A stretch of 64,000 bases of DNA from Paraflavitalea devenefica (lineage in GTDB: Bacteria; Bacteroidota; Bacteroidia; Chitinophagales; Chitinophagaceae). Numbering within the stretch: the first letter of the stretch is position 1; each line of letters opens with the position of its first letter. The notes under the pieces are model-generated. The model had not been told where the DNA came from and did no database searches. It worked only from the letters and a program-made list of their open reading frames with translations. Shown in pieces: positions 54,452 to 63,249 of this stretch. The stretch is taken from the NCBI RefSeq assembly GCF_011759375.1, contig NZ_JAARML010000003.1, positions 372,001 through 436,000 on the forward strand, read 5' to 3'. Made by a program: the position numbers and the translations under genes.

Positions 54452-55042
54452 ATGTCATTTATATTAAGAGAGATCCGTCATGACGACCTGCCATTGATCA
54501 ACCGGTGGCGCAATGACCCGGAGATCATCAGCCTGCTGGGCAATAACTTCCTGTATATTTCACGCGATGTGGATGATGCCTGGTTTGAACAATACCTGCA
54601 GAACAGGGATAAGGCAAAACGTTTTGCCATTATAGAGGAGGCCAATGAATGTATGATAGGCACTACCCAATTAACCGGTATTCATGCCATCAATCAGTCC
54701 GCTGAATTTTCTATTGCCATTGGCGAAAGGAGATATTGGAATAAAGGGGCTGGACAGATCGCTTCCCGGCTGGTGCTTGCCCACGGCTTCTGCGACCTTA
54801 ACCTGTACCGCATTTACCTTACTGTGCTGGTCAGGAATACAAGGGCCATCCATCTATACGAAAAGATCGGTTTTGTGCGGGAAGGGGTTTTAAGAGGATC
54901 TGTTTATAAGCAGGGCGTATTTGAAGACCAGGTGATCATGTCAATACTGAAAGAAGAGTATTTTTCATCCTCCGCAGCGAACCTGCGGCAAATACCTGAA
55001 CCCAATGCCTCCGCTCGTATCGGTTTGCACCATCACCTATAA
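54452..55042 (+). CDS. GNAT-family N-acetyltransferase, RimJ/RimL-like (module B)
   Basis: The 196-residue protein has the GNAT blocks LREIRHDDLPLINRWRNDPE, RFAIIEEANECMIGTTQLTGI, IAIGERRYWNKGAGQIASRLVL and LTVLVRNTRAIHLYEKIGFVREG. The last form resembles WecD/PseH-type sugar acetyltransferases. Its last 13 codons overlap the start of the next glycosyltransferase (38 bp), and its tail (SARIGLHHHL) is read from that overlap. It is only distantly similar to the module A GNAT. Confidence 0.88.
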   Translation: MSFILREIRHDDLPLINRWRNDPEIISLLGNNFLYISRDVDDAWFEQYLQNRDKAKRFAIIEEANECMIGTTQLTGIHAINQSAEFSIAIGERRYWNKGAGQIASRLVLAHGFCDLNLYRIYLTVLVRNTRAIHLYEKIGFVREGVLRGSVYKQGVFEDQVIMSILKEEYFSSSAANLRQIPEPNASARIGLHHHL

Positions 55043-55835
55043 CCATGAGAAATACATTGGTCAGTGCCTGGAAGGGTTATTGATGCAAAAAACCAGCTTC
55101 CCTTTTGAGGTCGTGATCGGGGAGGATTGTTCTACTGATAATACCCGGAACATTATCCGGTCTTTTGAAGAAAAGTATCCGGACATTATCAGGCCCATCT
55201 ATCACAACCGGAATGTAGGCGCTGCACGGAACCATTTTGAATATTGTTTTGCAAAGATCACCAGCCCGTACATTGCTATTTGTGATGGAGACGATTACTG
55301 GACGGATCCGGATAAATTACAGAAGCAGGTGGATTTCCTGGAACAGCATCCTGAATGTGTTTTGTGCTTTCACCGGATCAACTCGGTCGACCAGGATAAC
55401 AGGATCATACAGCAGCAGGAACCGGCAGAAGTTCCCATTTTCTATAGCTGGAAGGATATTCTGCACATCAGTATCCCCACCCTGGCAGTCGTATTCAGGA
55501 ACTGCATTGACCGGTTTCCCCGGGAAATATTCGAGGTAAAAAGCGGGGATACCTTTTTATTCGGCATGCTTTCCCGCTATGGCGGCGCGGCCGATCTGGG
55601 CTTTGTAGGCGCTCATTATCGCATACATGCGGGAGGCACCTATTCCGGTAAAAGCCAGGTAGAGCAATACCGGCAAACCATACATACGAGGAAACTCATG
55701 CAGCGCTCCGCCTTTTTCAACAGGGAGCAGGCTGTTGAGATCAGGAAAGAAATAAACAGGAGAAAAAAAAGGTACATCAAACATTTCATTAAGAAGAAAC
55801 AGTTGGCCAATTGCCTGAAAATAATATTCACCTGA
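55005..55835 (+). CDS. Glycosyltransferase family 2 (module B)
   Basis: The 276-residue enzyme is a close paralogue of the one at 52001 along its whole length: VSVCTITYNHEKYIGQCLEG, VVIGEDCSTDNTR, CDGDDYWTDPDKLQKQVDFLE, KSGDTFLFGMLSRYGGAADL and a basic tail RRKKRYIKHFIKKK. It has the same GT-A motifs. The start overlaps the GNAT gene by 38 bp. Close likeness suggests the same or a related donor and linkage chemistry. Confidence 0.92.
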   Translation: MPPLVSVCTITYNHEKYIGQCLEGLLMQKTSFPFEVVIGEDCSTDNTRNIIRSFEEKYPDIIRPIYHNRNVGAARNHFEYCFAKITSPYIAICDGDDYWTDPDKLQKQVDFLEQHPECVLCFHRINSVDQDNRIIQQQEPAEVPIFYSWKDILHISIPTLAVVFRNCIDRFPREIFEVKSGDTFLFGMLSRYGGAADLGFVGAHYRIHAGGTYSGKSQVEQYRQTIHTRKLMQRSAFFNREQAVEIRKEINRRKKRYIKHFIKKKQLANCLKIIFT

Positions 55836-55850
55836 CAACCCGACCGTTTT

Positions 55851-56699
55851 ATGATCACTATTATTACACCTACTTATAACCGGGAAGTGTTGGTGCAAAA
55901 CACCATCCGGAGTATACTGGATCAAACCTACCGTAACTGGGAGTTGATCATTGTAGATGATGGCTCAACGGACAATACGGAGCAGGTGATACAACCTTAC
56001 CTGTCGGATGGCAGGATTAAATACATTAAGAAACCTAATTCCGGGCAGGCAGATAGCCTGAACAAAGGAGCTGCACACGCCACCGGCGATTACATTACTT
56101 TCCTGGACAGTGATGATGAAGCCTACCCGGGCTGGCTGCAAACAGTGCAGGAACATATTAAAGAGGATACCGGCATTCTTTGTGCAGGCGCCATCCGCAA
56201 ATACCCGGATGGATTGCTGGCAAAGGAAGGCATGAATGAGTTCCACTTTTTTGGTAAAACATACTACCTCAAGTTCACCTGCGGTTCTTTATTTATTAAA
56301 CGATTGGTCTTTGAGGATATTGGTGGGTATGATGCATCCCTCAGGTCCAACATTCAAACCGATCTTGGCTACAGGCTGCTGGCTTACCTGAGGAATACCC
56401 CCCTGAAGGCGGTGGTGATCAATGAATACCTCGTTCAGATCAATGTACACGAGGGCGAGCGCATCCGTACCAACTGGAAAAGAAGAAGGGAGGGCGGTAT
56501 CCAGTTTATACAAAAGCACTACCGGTTTATGTATGAAAACGACAGGAAGGAAATAGCCAACGTTTATTCCACCATTGCTTTTTCAAGCTATAAACTCAGG
56601 AAGAGAAGCGAATCGGTGGCATACTTATTCAAGGCTATCCGGCATAATCCCGTTCGGTGGATCAACTACATGCGGGTATTTAAATATGCATTTTTATGA
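55851..56699 (+). CDS. Glycosyltransferase family 2
   Basis: The 282-residue enzyme has ITIITPTYNREVLVQNTIRSI, WELIIVDDGSTDNTE, the metal-binding block TFLDSDDEAYPGW, and GSLFIKRLVFEDIGGYD. A helical C-terminus (SSYKLRKRSESVAYLFKAI-like) is common in capsule GT2 enzymes. No transmembrane helix is evident. It starts 15 bp after the previous gene in the same direction. Donor and acceptor are unknown. Confidence 0.9.
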   Translation: MITIITPTYNREVLVQNTIRSILDQTYRNWELIIVDDGSTDNTEQVIQPYLSDGRIKYIKKPNSGQADSLNKGAAHATGDYITFLDSDDEAYPGWLQTVQEHIKEDTGILCAGAIRKYPDGLLAKEGMNEFHFFGKTYYLKFTCGSLFIKRLVFEDIGGYDASLRSNIQTDLGYRLLAYLRNTPLKAVVINEYLVQINVHEGERIRTNWKRRREGGIQFIQKHYRFMYENDRKEIANVYSTIAFSSYKLRKRSESVAYLFKAIRHNPVRWINYMRVFKYAFL

Positions 56700-56741
56700 T
56701 CAGCCTGCCTGCTGTTACATCAGCTTAATAAAACGTACAAC

Positions 56742-57656
56742 ATGTCTGAAAAAGTTTGTGCTGTAATCGTCACTTATAACCGGCTTGAAACGTTAAGAAC
56801 GGCGCTTGAGCACATCCTGGCGCAAACTGTTCCACCTGCCACCATCCTCATTGCGGATAATAACAGCACCGACGGCACCCGGGATTTTCTGTACACCCTG
56901 CAGGACCGGGAAAACATACACTGCCTGTATCTCGATGCCAATATCGGGTCGGCCGGGGCTATTGCCAGGGCTATGAGCTATGGGCTTACGCTTAGCGCCT
57001 ACGATTATTTCTGGATACTGGATGATGATACCTTTTATGAAAAGCATGCACTCAGGGAATTAATAGATCATATCAAAACCACTGAATTTTCCCTGCTTGG
57101 CCTGCACGGTGCACGCATCCGGTTTGGAAAGAAGATACCGCTGACCCCTGGTCTTCAGTTGCAGCAAGCTGATTATGCATTGATAGACGGCGCCCTGATA
57201 AGAACAGCGGCTATCCGGGCGGTAGGTGTAGTCAATGAAAAGTTCTTTATGATGTGTGATGATCATGAATATTGCATGAGGTTGAGGAAGCACGGCTTTA
57301 CCATTGGCGTATTACAGAACGGGTCGGATAACAGACTTTACCTGGGCGGGCAAGGCAGGTTTACGCGCGCCACCTTGTGGAGAGGATATTATTCTTCCAG
57401 GAATCACCTGCTCATTCTAAAGCAATACTTCTCATGGATCAACCTACTGGGCTATATTTTCCTGCAGGCAAAGCTCCTGATCGCGGCTGCGCTGTGGGCG
57501 CCCGACAGGTTTCAGCGGATAAAACTGAGGCTGTTGGGTATATGGCACGGCATGAGGGGCATAGGAGGGAAAACGCTTGATCCGCATACATTGAAATTCA
57601 ATAGGTCAAAATCCAATGTCAGCCTGAGCCTGTCGAAGGCGGCTTCGACAAATTAA
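56742..57656 (+). CDS. Glycosyltransferase family 2 (GlfT2/rhamnosyltransferase-like)
   Basis: The 304-residue enzyme has VCAVIVTYNRLETLRTALEH, ILIADNNSTDGTRDFL, the DDD-type metal motif FWILDDDTFYEKHAL and the later block MCDDHEYCMRLRKHGF. These fit the galactofuranosyl/rhamnosyl GT2 group. Its last codons (VSLSLSKAAST) come from a dispersed inverted repeat at 57619-57662, so the natural C-terminus may once have been different. The catalytic core is intact. Confidence 0.88.
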   Translation: MSEKVCAVIVTYNRLETLRTALEHILAQTVPPATILIADNNSTDGTRDFLYTLQDRENIHCLYLDANIGSAGAIARAMSYGLTLSAYDYFWILDDDTFYEKHALRELIDHIKTTEFSLLGLHGARIRFGKKIPLTPGLQLQQADYALIDGALIRTAAIRAVGVVNEKFFMMCDDHEYCMRLRKHGFTIGVLQNGSDNRLYLGGQGRFTRATLWRGYYSSRNHLLILKQYFSWINLLGYIFLQAKLLIAAALWAPDRFQRIKLRLLGIWHGMRGIGGKTLDPHTLKFNRSKSNVSLSLSKAASTN

Positions 57657-57662
57657 CCTGAC
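57619..57662. repeat. Dispersed inverted repeat (copy 2), overlapping a gene end
   Basis: GTCAGCCTGAGCCTGTCGAAG and the partly decayed CTTCGACAAATTAACCTGAC form an inverted repeat matching the element at 8560-8602. The stop codon of the 56742 gene lies inside the right arm, so the element supplies the last 12 or so codons of that gene. Confidence 0.7.
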
Positions 57663-57691
57663 GATCCCCCCTACATCTTAAATCTTACACA

Positions 57692-58543
57692 GTGAAAGGA
57701 CAAAAATTCAACAAGCAGGTGGTAACTACGCTGAGGTTCATTTACAGGATGGGTCTTATCAAGACACTACTGCTTAGTATCAGCATTTTTGCAGCGGCTG
57801 AAGAGTATAAAGCCAGATGGAAAGGGCGCCATGTGCATCTCCGAAAAGGCACCACTGACTTTTGTGTATTCCGGCAGGTGCTGGCTTTTGAGCAGTATAA
57901 TATAAAAGCACTGAAGCCTGAAAGGGTGAATGTGATTGTAGATCTGGGCGCCAATATCGGCCTCTCGGTTATTTATTTCAAAAACAGGTATCCACAGGCG
58001 CAGATCATTGCCGTAGAACCGGAAAAAGCCAACTACGATTTGCTGGTGAAGAACGTTGCCGGCTTGCCAGCCGTTCATTGTATGAACAATGCCATCTGGC
58101 ACTCCCATAAAAACCTGGGGGTATTTGATAATGGCGGTGGTGCGTATAGTTACCAGGTAAAAGAAGAAAGTAAGGAAGAGAAAGCAGTCGTGCAGTCCGT
58201 TACGATCAATGACATTATAGAGATATACCAGCTCCGGAAAATTGACCTGTTGAAAATTGATATTGAAGGATCTGAAAAAGAGCTTTTTTCTGATAACTAC
58301 GCATGGCTGCACAAAGTGGGTTGCATCGTGATAGAAGTACATGATTGGTTCAGGCCTGGCTGTGCCGCTGCCTTTTTCCGGGCTATCAGCAATATGGATT
58401 ATACCCTGTCATTTAAAGGAGAAAATATTACTATCCTGTTTGGAGATACCGGGCAGCATTCGCCGGCAGACAAAATTGCTATAGAAGAAAATAAAAGCAA
58501 TGGAACCATTGGCGACCACTACAACTACAGGGCTGAACAATAA
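57692..58543 (+). CDS. FkbM-family methyltransferase
   Basis: The GTG at 57692 gives 283 residues. The SAM-binding motif is VIVDLGANIGLSVIYFKNRYP (about 85-105), followed by IIAVEPEKANYDLLVKN and the FkbM block KIDLLKIDIEGSEKELF. In polysaccharide clusters FkbM enzymes O-methylate sugar residues. Its end overlaps the start of the next glycosyltransferase by 44 bp. Confidence 0.9.
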   Translation: MKGQKFNKQVVTTLRFIYRMGLIKTLLLSISIFAAAEEYKARWKGRHVHLRKGTTDFCVFRQVLAFEQYNIKALKPERVNVIVDLGANIGLSVIYFKNRYPQAQIIAVEPEKANYDLLVKNVAGLPAVHCMNNAIWHSHKNLGVFDNGGGAYSYQVKEESKEEKAVVQSVTINDIIEIYQLRKIDLLKIDIEGSEKELFSDNYAWLHKVGCIVIEVHDWFRPGCAAAFFRAISNMDYTLSFKGENITILFGDTGQHSPADKIAIEENKSNGTIGDHYNYRAEQ

Positions 58544-59708
58544 GCAAGGCGCCAGACTCCTGGTCGGGAGACAGCCGGCTGCAGCAAAAAAGGTCTTGTT
58601 TGTGATTGACACCTTACAGCCAGGTGGCGCCGAACAAAGCCTGCTGGACATCGTTACCCGCTTCCAGGAGCTACAGCCGGTTGTTTGCCATCTTTACGCA
58701 GGTGATCTGTTAAAGCAACAGTTTATTGACAAGGGGGTTACTGTACACTCCATAAACCTGCGGAAGAAATATGGCTTTTACAGTGCCTGCAAAAAATTAA
58801 AAACAGTGGTCAGAACAGAACAGCCGGACCTGGTAGTAGCCTGTTTAACACGGTCCGAGCTGGTAGCGAGGATAGTAGCATACGCCTGCCATATACCGGT
58901 AGTGGGTACATTGGTAAGTGACCTGTATGGAAAGGCCTATAACCAGTTCTTATCAGGGAAAGCAAAAATAGGGGTTGCACTATTCAGGTTGCTGAACAAA
59001 ACAACGGCCCGGTTCTGTAAAGGATTTATAGCTAACTCTGCGGCGATCAAAAAAACGAATGCTATTCAATTGGGGATTCCGCCAGAGAAAATTGAGGTGA
59101 TCCATCGGGGCAGGGACAGCCGGCAGTTCACCTTCCGGCCGCATAGCATACTTCCGGGAAAACCGGTCCGTTTCCTTAGCATTGGAAGACTGGTATTGGT
59201 TAAGGGCCAGCGTGATCTCATTCTGGCCTTCCAGGCCTTTCTGCAGCTTCATCCCGGCGCCACGCTGCATATTGCCGGCGAAGGGCCCGAACGGGCCTCC
59301 CTGTCGGCCTTGATAAGGGAGCTGCAACTAACAGAGCAGGTGACGCTGTTGGGAAACAGGAATGATGTGGCCACGCTTATCCGGGAGTATGATTGTTTTG
59401 TGTTCCCTTCCCGGAGTGAAGGCTTCAGCGGCGCCCTGGTAGAAGCCATGCTGTCGGGGCTACCTGTACTGGCCAGCAACATACCCGCCAATAAAGAAAT
59501 GATCAGGCACCTCGAAACCGGTTACCTGTTTGAGACCGGCTCAGTAGCTGGCATTACCGGCGCCCTGGCATGGTTCACCGGCAACAGGCAAATGGCAGGA
59601 GAAATGGCCGCTAAAGCACATGAACAGGCACTGCAGCATTTTGAACTGGACGCGATAGCCCGCAAATGGGAAAATTATTTGAATAAGGTAACTACCGGAA
59701 AAACATGA
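58500..59708 (+). CDS. Glycosyltransferase family 4
   Basis: The 402-residue GT-B enzyme has VLFVIDTLQPGGAEQSLLDIV, RFLSIGRLVLVKGQRDLI, LHIAGEGPERASL and the C-terminal EX7E block FVFPSRSEGFSGALVEAMLSGLPVLAS. The first 30 residues (about 44 bp shared with FkbM) are poorly conserved, so translation could start further in. It ends with an ATGA overlap with the next gene. Confidence 0.9.
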   Translation: MEPLATTTTTGLNNKQGARLLVGRQPAAAKKVLFVIDTLQPGGAEQSLLDIVTRFQELQPVVCHLYAGDLLKQQFIDKGVTVHSINLRKKYGFYSACKKLKTVVRTEQPDLVVACLTRSELVARIVAYACHIPVVGTLVSDLYGKAYNQFLSGKAKIGVALFRLLNKTTARFCKGFIANSAAIKKTNAIQLGIPPEKIEVIHRGRDSRQFTFRPHSILPGKPVRFLSIGRLVLVKGQRDLILAFQAFLQLHPGATLHIAGEGPERASLSALIRELQLTEQVTLLGNRNDVATLIREYDCFVFPSRSEGFSGALVEAMLSGLPVLASNIPANKEMIRHLETGYLFETGSVAGITGALAWFTGNRQMAGEMAAKAHEQALQHFELDAIARKWENYLNKVTTGKT

Positions 59709-60835
59709 CCATCCTTCACCTGGTTCAAAAGCCTCAAATGCGGGGCGCTGAGATCTTTGCAGCGCAATTGGCCGCCCATACACACCGGCATGGTCATAAA
59801 GTCATTTTAGTGGCTGTATTCCCCGGTAATGTTCAATTGCCATTTGATGGAAAAACACTCAACCTCGGCGGAAAACCAGGCCATCGCTTATGGAATATCC
59901 GGGCATGGCGCAGGCTGGCCCGCATCATCCGGGAAGAACGGCCTGATGTGATCCAGGCTAATGCCGGCGATACCCTGAAATACGCTGTATTTTCCAAACT
60001 TGTCTTTGGCTGGAAACAACCCATTGTTTTCCGGAATGCCAGCACCATCAGCCTGTATATTAAAACCTGGCCCGCCAGAATATGGAACGGCTTTCTTTTC
60101 CGGTATGCCGATAAGATCATCTCCGTCAGTAAAACATCGGCTGCTGATTTTGTGGTGCTGTTTCCCGGTTGCAGGGACAAGATCATGGTGGTTCCAATAG
60201 GCATTGAAGAAACACCGGTAATAGAAAAAAAAGATACTGCCAGGCACAATGGCAGCGGTGTGGCGCCTGTATTGGTGCATGTAGGCGGGTTTACCTATGA
60301 AAAGAATCATATACGGCTTATTGCTATTTTCCAGGAACTGTTAACCATCTATCCCCATGCCCGCCTTCACCTGGTGGGTGATGGCCCCCTGAAAAAAGAG
60401 ATGGAAGAAATTGTACGGCAAAAAGGATTAAGCGCCAGCATCAGGTTTTATGGCATACAGAAAGAAGTGATGCCCATCATTGCAGCGGCTGATGCGCTGC
60501 TCCTGCCCAGCATCATTGAAGGGCTGCCCGGCGTCATCCTGGAAGCCTTTTATTGCAAAATACCTGTAGTGGCTTATGATGTGGGAGGGATAAAAGAAAT
60601 ACTGGTGAATAATGATACCGGTCTTCTTGTACAAAAAGGCGATGAAACCGCCTTTGTCAATGCTATCCGGGAAGTGATCGAAAATAAAGAGGAAGCAATT
60701 TTCCTGGTGCAAAATGCTTACCAGTTAGTTATATCGGGATACCTCAATAAATGGATCGCCAGGAGGTTTATCAGCATTTACGAATCAGTGGTACGGCATT
60801 GGAAAGAAATATACCATATTCAAAAAGTAATCTAG
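59705..60835 (+). CDS. Glycosyltransferase family 4
   Basis: The 376-residue GT-B enzyme has TILHLVQKPQMRGAEIFAAQLA, VHVGGFTYEKNHIRLI, LHLVGDGPLKKEMEE and the EX7E block LLLPSIIEGLPGVILEAFYCKIPVVAYDVGG. It follows by a 4-bp overlap. Retaining transfer of a hexose or hexosamine to the growing lipid-linked unit is the family expectation; the sugar is unknown. Confidence 0.92.
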   Translation: MTILHLVQKPQMRGAEIFAAQLAAHTHRHGHKVILVAVFPGNVQLPFDGKTLNLGGKPGHRLWNIRAWRRLARIIREERPDVIQANAGDTLKYAVFSKLVFGWKQPIVFRNASTISLYIKTWPARIWNGFLFRYADKIISVSKTSAADFVVLFPGCRDKIMVVPIGIEETPVIEKKDTARHNGSGVAPVLVHVGGFTYEKNHIRLIAIFQELLTIYPHARLHLVGDGPLKKEMEEIVRQKGLSASIRFYGIQKEVMPIIAAADALLLPSIIEGLPGVILEAFYCKIPVVAYDVGGIKEILVNNDTGLLVQKGDETAFVNAIREVIENKEEAIFLVQNAYQLVISGYLNKWIARRFISIYESVVRHWKEIYHIQKVI

Positions 60836-60846
60836 GCGCCTGTAAC

Positions 60847-62025
60847 ATGACAACAGCAACAACACCCGTTTCGAAAAAGGAATATATCCTGCAACCACCT
60901 CGGGTAGCCATCCTGCATATCATAAAATCACTGGGCCGGGGAGGCGCAGAATTGCTGTTGCCTGCATCATTGAGTACGCATGACAAAGAAAAGTTTGACT
61001 TTCACTACCTGTACTTCCTGCCCTGGAAAAACCAGGTAGTTCATGAAATAGAACAGGAAGGAGGAACGGTGGTATGTTTCCCGGCAAAGAACAATGTTGA
61101 AATCATCATGAAAGCGGGGAAGATCGCTGCCTATGTAAGAGCACATAATATACAGCTCATCCATTGTCACCTGCCCTGGGCCGGTATTGTTGGCCGCATC
61201 GTAGGCCGCCTCACCGGTATACCGGTGGTATACACGGAACATAATAAATGGGAGCGATACCACAAGCTCACTTATTGGATGAACAAACTAAGCTTTGCCA
61301 GCCAGCAACAGGTGATCGCCGTTTCGGGCGAGGTAGCCAGGTCTATTCAAACACATTACCATAGAGAGAGACCCCGTATACAGGTGGTGCAGAATGGTAT
61401 TGATACCGGCAAATTCACCCGCTGCCGGCACATGGAACGGGATATACGCAGGGAATTGAACATCCCGGCAAACGCCACCGTTATTGGCATTGCCTGCGTA
61501 TTCCGTGTGCAAAAGCGTCTTACAATATGGCTGGAAATAGCCAGCCGGTTACAGAAAAAACACCCTGGTATCCGGTTCATCATAGTGGGAGATGGTATAT
61601 TAAGAAATGAAGTGCATCAAAAGGCCCGGGAACTGGATATGGAATCACATGTATACTTTGCCGGCCTTCAAACGGAGATGCGGCCCTGGCTCAAAGCCAT
61701 GGACATTTTTATGATGTGCTCTGAATTTGAAGGGCTGCCCATTGCTTTGCTGGAAGCCATGAGTATGGAGTGTGTGCCGGCCTGTACTGATGCCGGTGGT
61801 ATACCCGAAGTGATACGGGATGAGGTGAATGGTTTGCTGGTGCCGGTATCCGATCCCTGGCAACTGGCGCACCGGCTGTCGGCCTTGTTATTCCAGCCGA
61901 AAAGATTAGCCCTTATGAAAAGAGCCGCCCGCCAAACAGTAGTACAGCATTTTAGCATGAAGAAAATGGTAGCCTGGTTGGAGACCATCTATAACCGGGT
62001 AATACAAAACAATCCCAGGCGGTGA
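60847..62025 (+). CDS. Glycosyltransferase family 4
   Basis: The ATG at 60847 gives 392 residues. A frame opening at 60751 would overlap the preceding gene by 85 bp and adds no conserved sequence. Motifs are VAILHIIKSLGRGGAELLLPA, IHCHLPWAGIVGRIVG, IGIACVFRVQKRLTIWLEIA, FIIVGDGILRNEV and the EX7E block MMCSEFEGLPIALLEAMSMECVPACTDAGGIPE. The GT-B layout is complete. Confidence 0.92.
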   Translation: MTTATTPVSKKEYILQPPRVAILHIIKSLGRGGAELLLPASLSTHDKEKFDFHYLYFLPWKNQVVHEIEQEGGTVVCFPAKNNVEIIMKAGKIAAYVRAHNIQLIHCHLPWAGIVGRIVGRLTGIPVVYTEHNKWERYHKLTYWMNKLSFASQQQVIAVSGEVARSIQTHYHRERPRIQVVQNGIDTGKFTRCRHMERDIRRELNIPANATVIGIACVFRVQKRLTIWLEIASRLQKKHPGIRFIIVGDGILRNEVHQKARELDMESHVYFAGLQTEMRPWLKAMDIFMMCSEFEGLPIALLEAMSMECVPACTDAGGIPEVIRDEVNGLLVPVSDPWQLAHRLSALLFQPKRLALMKRAARQTVVQHFSMKKMVAWLETIYNRVIQNNPRR

Positions 62026-63218
62026 TGGGTGCATTGTTCTTAATATTAGGACTGTTTGGTATTACCCTGCCATTGCTCCAGGCGGTGAAAGCACATTTTA
62101 CGGCATTGCCGGCGGGGCTTATGAGAAAACTCTATTGGTACCATATCCTGTTTGCTGCCATTTACTACATCTATGTACAATCTTCTGCCTCGGATTCCGT
62201 GGCTTATTACGAGCGTTCACAAACGGAGTATGAAAGCTGGGCAGCAGCCTATGGCACCGGCACGCCTTTTATTGATTTCCTGGCATGGCCATTTATCAAC
62301 TATCTCGGGTTCTCTTATGAAATGATGATGGTATTATTTGCCTGGCTCGGTTACTGGGGATTTGTTTTTTTCTACATTGTATTCCGGGAAAACATTCGCT
62401 TTAAACATTCCCTGCAGGGCATTGACCTGGTAAGCCTCATCATCTTTTTGCCCAATATGCACTATTGGACAGCCTCACTGGGCAAGGGGTCTGTTATATT
62501 TCTCGCTCTTGGCATGGCCATGTATGGCCTCAGCCGGTTGAAGAGCAGGAAGATCGCTTTGCTCATTGGGTTACTGATCATCTATCATGTACGCCCCCAC
62601 GTGTTTTTCCTGATGGGCCTCGGTATCCTGGCAGGATTGATAACAGCGAGGGCAAGAGTACCGTGGTATCAAAAGCTCCTCGTATTTGCAGGGGTGGGAG
62701 TAGCTGTCTTCTTTTTGTATGATGATGTCATGGCCTTTGCCAACCTGGACAGTGAGAACCTGCTGGAGAGTTTTGATCAGCTTGCCGCTCAACGTTCTGT
62801 GGAGCTGGCCAAAGCCGGTTCCGGAATTGATATTTCGGGTTATCCACTGCCATTGAAGCTATTTACCTTTTGGTTCCGCCCGCTGTTTGTGGATGCACCC
62901 GGTCCCATTGGCTTCATTGTATCTTTTGAAAACCTGTTCTACTTATGGATGGCTGCCGGCGTGTTCAACGGTAACTTTACCGGGTTCATGCGAAAAAGTC
63001 CGGCACTGGTAAAAACCAGTGCAGTTGTTTTCCTGGCCACTTCCTTTGCTTTATCCGGCGCCCTATCCAACCTCGGCATCATCATCCGGCAAAAAAGTAT
63101 GGTCATGTATTTTTTTCTCTTCATCCTGCTCGCCTTCATGGATTATAAAAAAGGCATCGTAGTCAATAAAAAGAAAAAGGCTATGGAAAGGAGGCTGTCA
63201 CAGGCCCCTGCTCTGTAA
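62022..63218 (+). CDS. Polymerase-like polytopic membrane protein (Wzy/EpsG-type)
   Basis: The 398-residue protein (GTG at 62022 or ATG at 62025) has about ten membrane helices, such as GALFLILGLFGITLPLL, MMMVLFAWLGYWGFVFFYIVF and KLLVFAGVGVAVFFLYDDV. A loop carries DSVAYYERSQTEY, and there is a conserved arginine after YHV (IIYHVRPHVFF). Such proteins join repeat units of O-antigen or capsule at the outer face of the inner membrane. Low sequence conservation in this group makes the call contextual. It overlaps the preceding stop codon. Confidence 0.7.
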   Translation: MMGALFLILGLFGITLPLLQAVKAHFTALPAGLMRKLYWYHILFAAIYYIYVQSSASDSVAYYERSQTEYESWAAAYGTGTPFIDFLAWPFINYLGFSYEMMMVLFAWLGYWGFVFFYIVFRENIRFKHSLQGIDLVSLIIFLPNMHYWTASLGKGSVIFLALGMAMYGLSRLKSRKIALLIGLLIIYHVRPHVFFLMGLGILAGLITARARVPWYQKLLVFAGVGVAVFFLYDDVMAFANLDSENLLESFDQLAAQRSVELAKAGSGIDISGYPLPLKLFTFWFRPLFVDAPGPIGFIVSFENLFYLWMAAGVFNGNFTGFMRKSPALVKTSAVVFLATSFALSGALSNLGIIIRQKSMVMYFFLFILLAFMDYKKGIVVNKKKKAMERRLSQAPAL

Positions 63219-63249
63219 GAAGTGCTACATCTAAGAAAATCCTTGCAAT

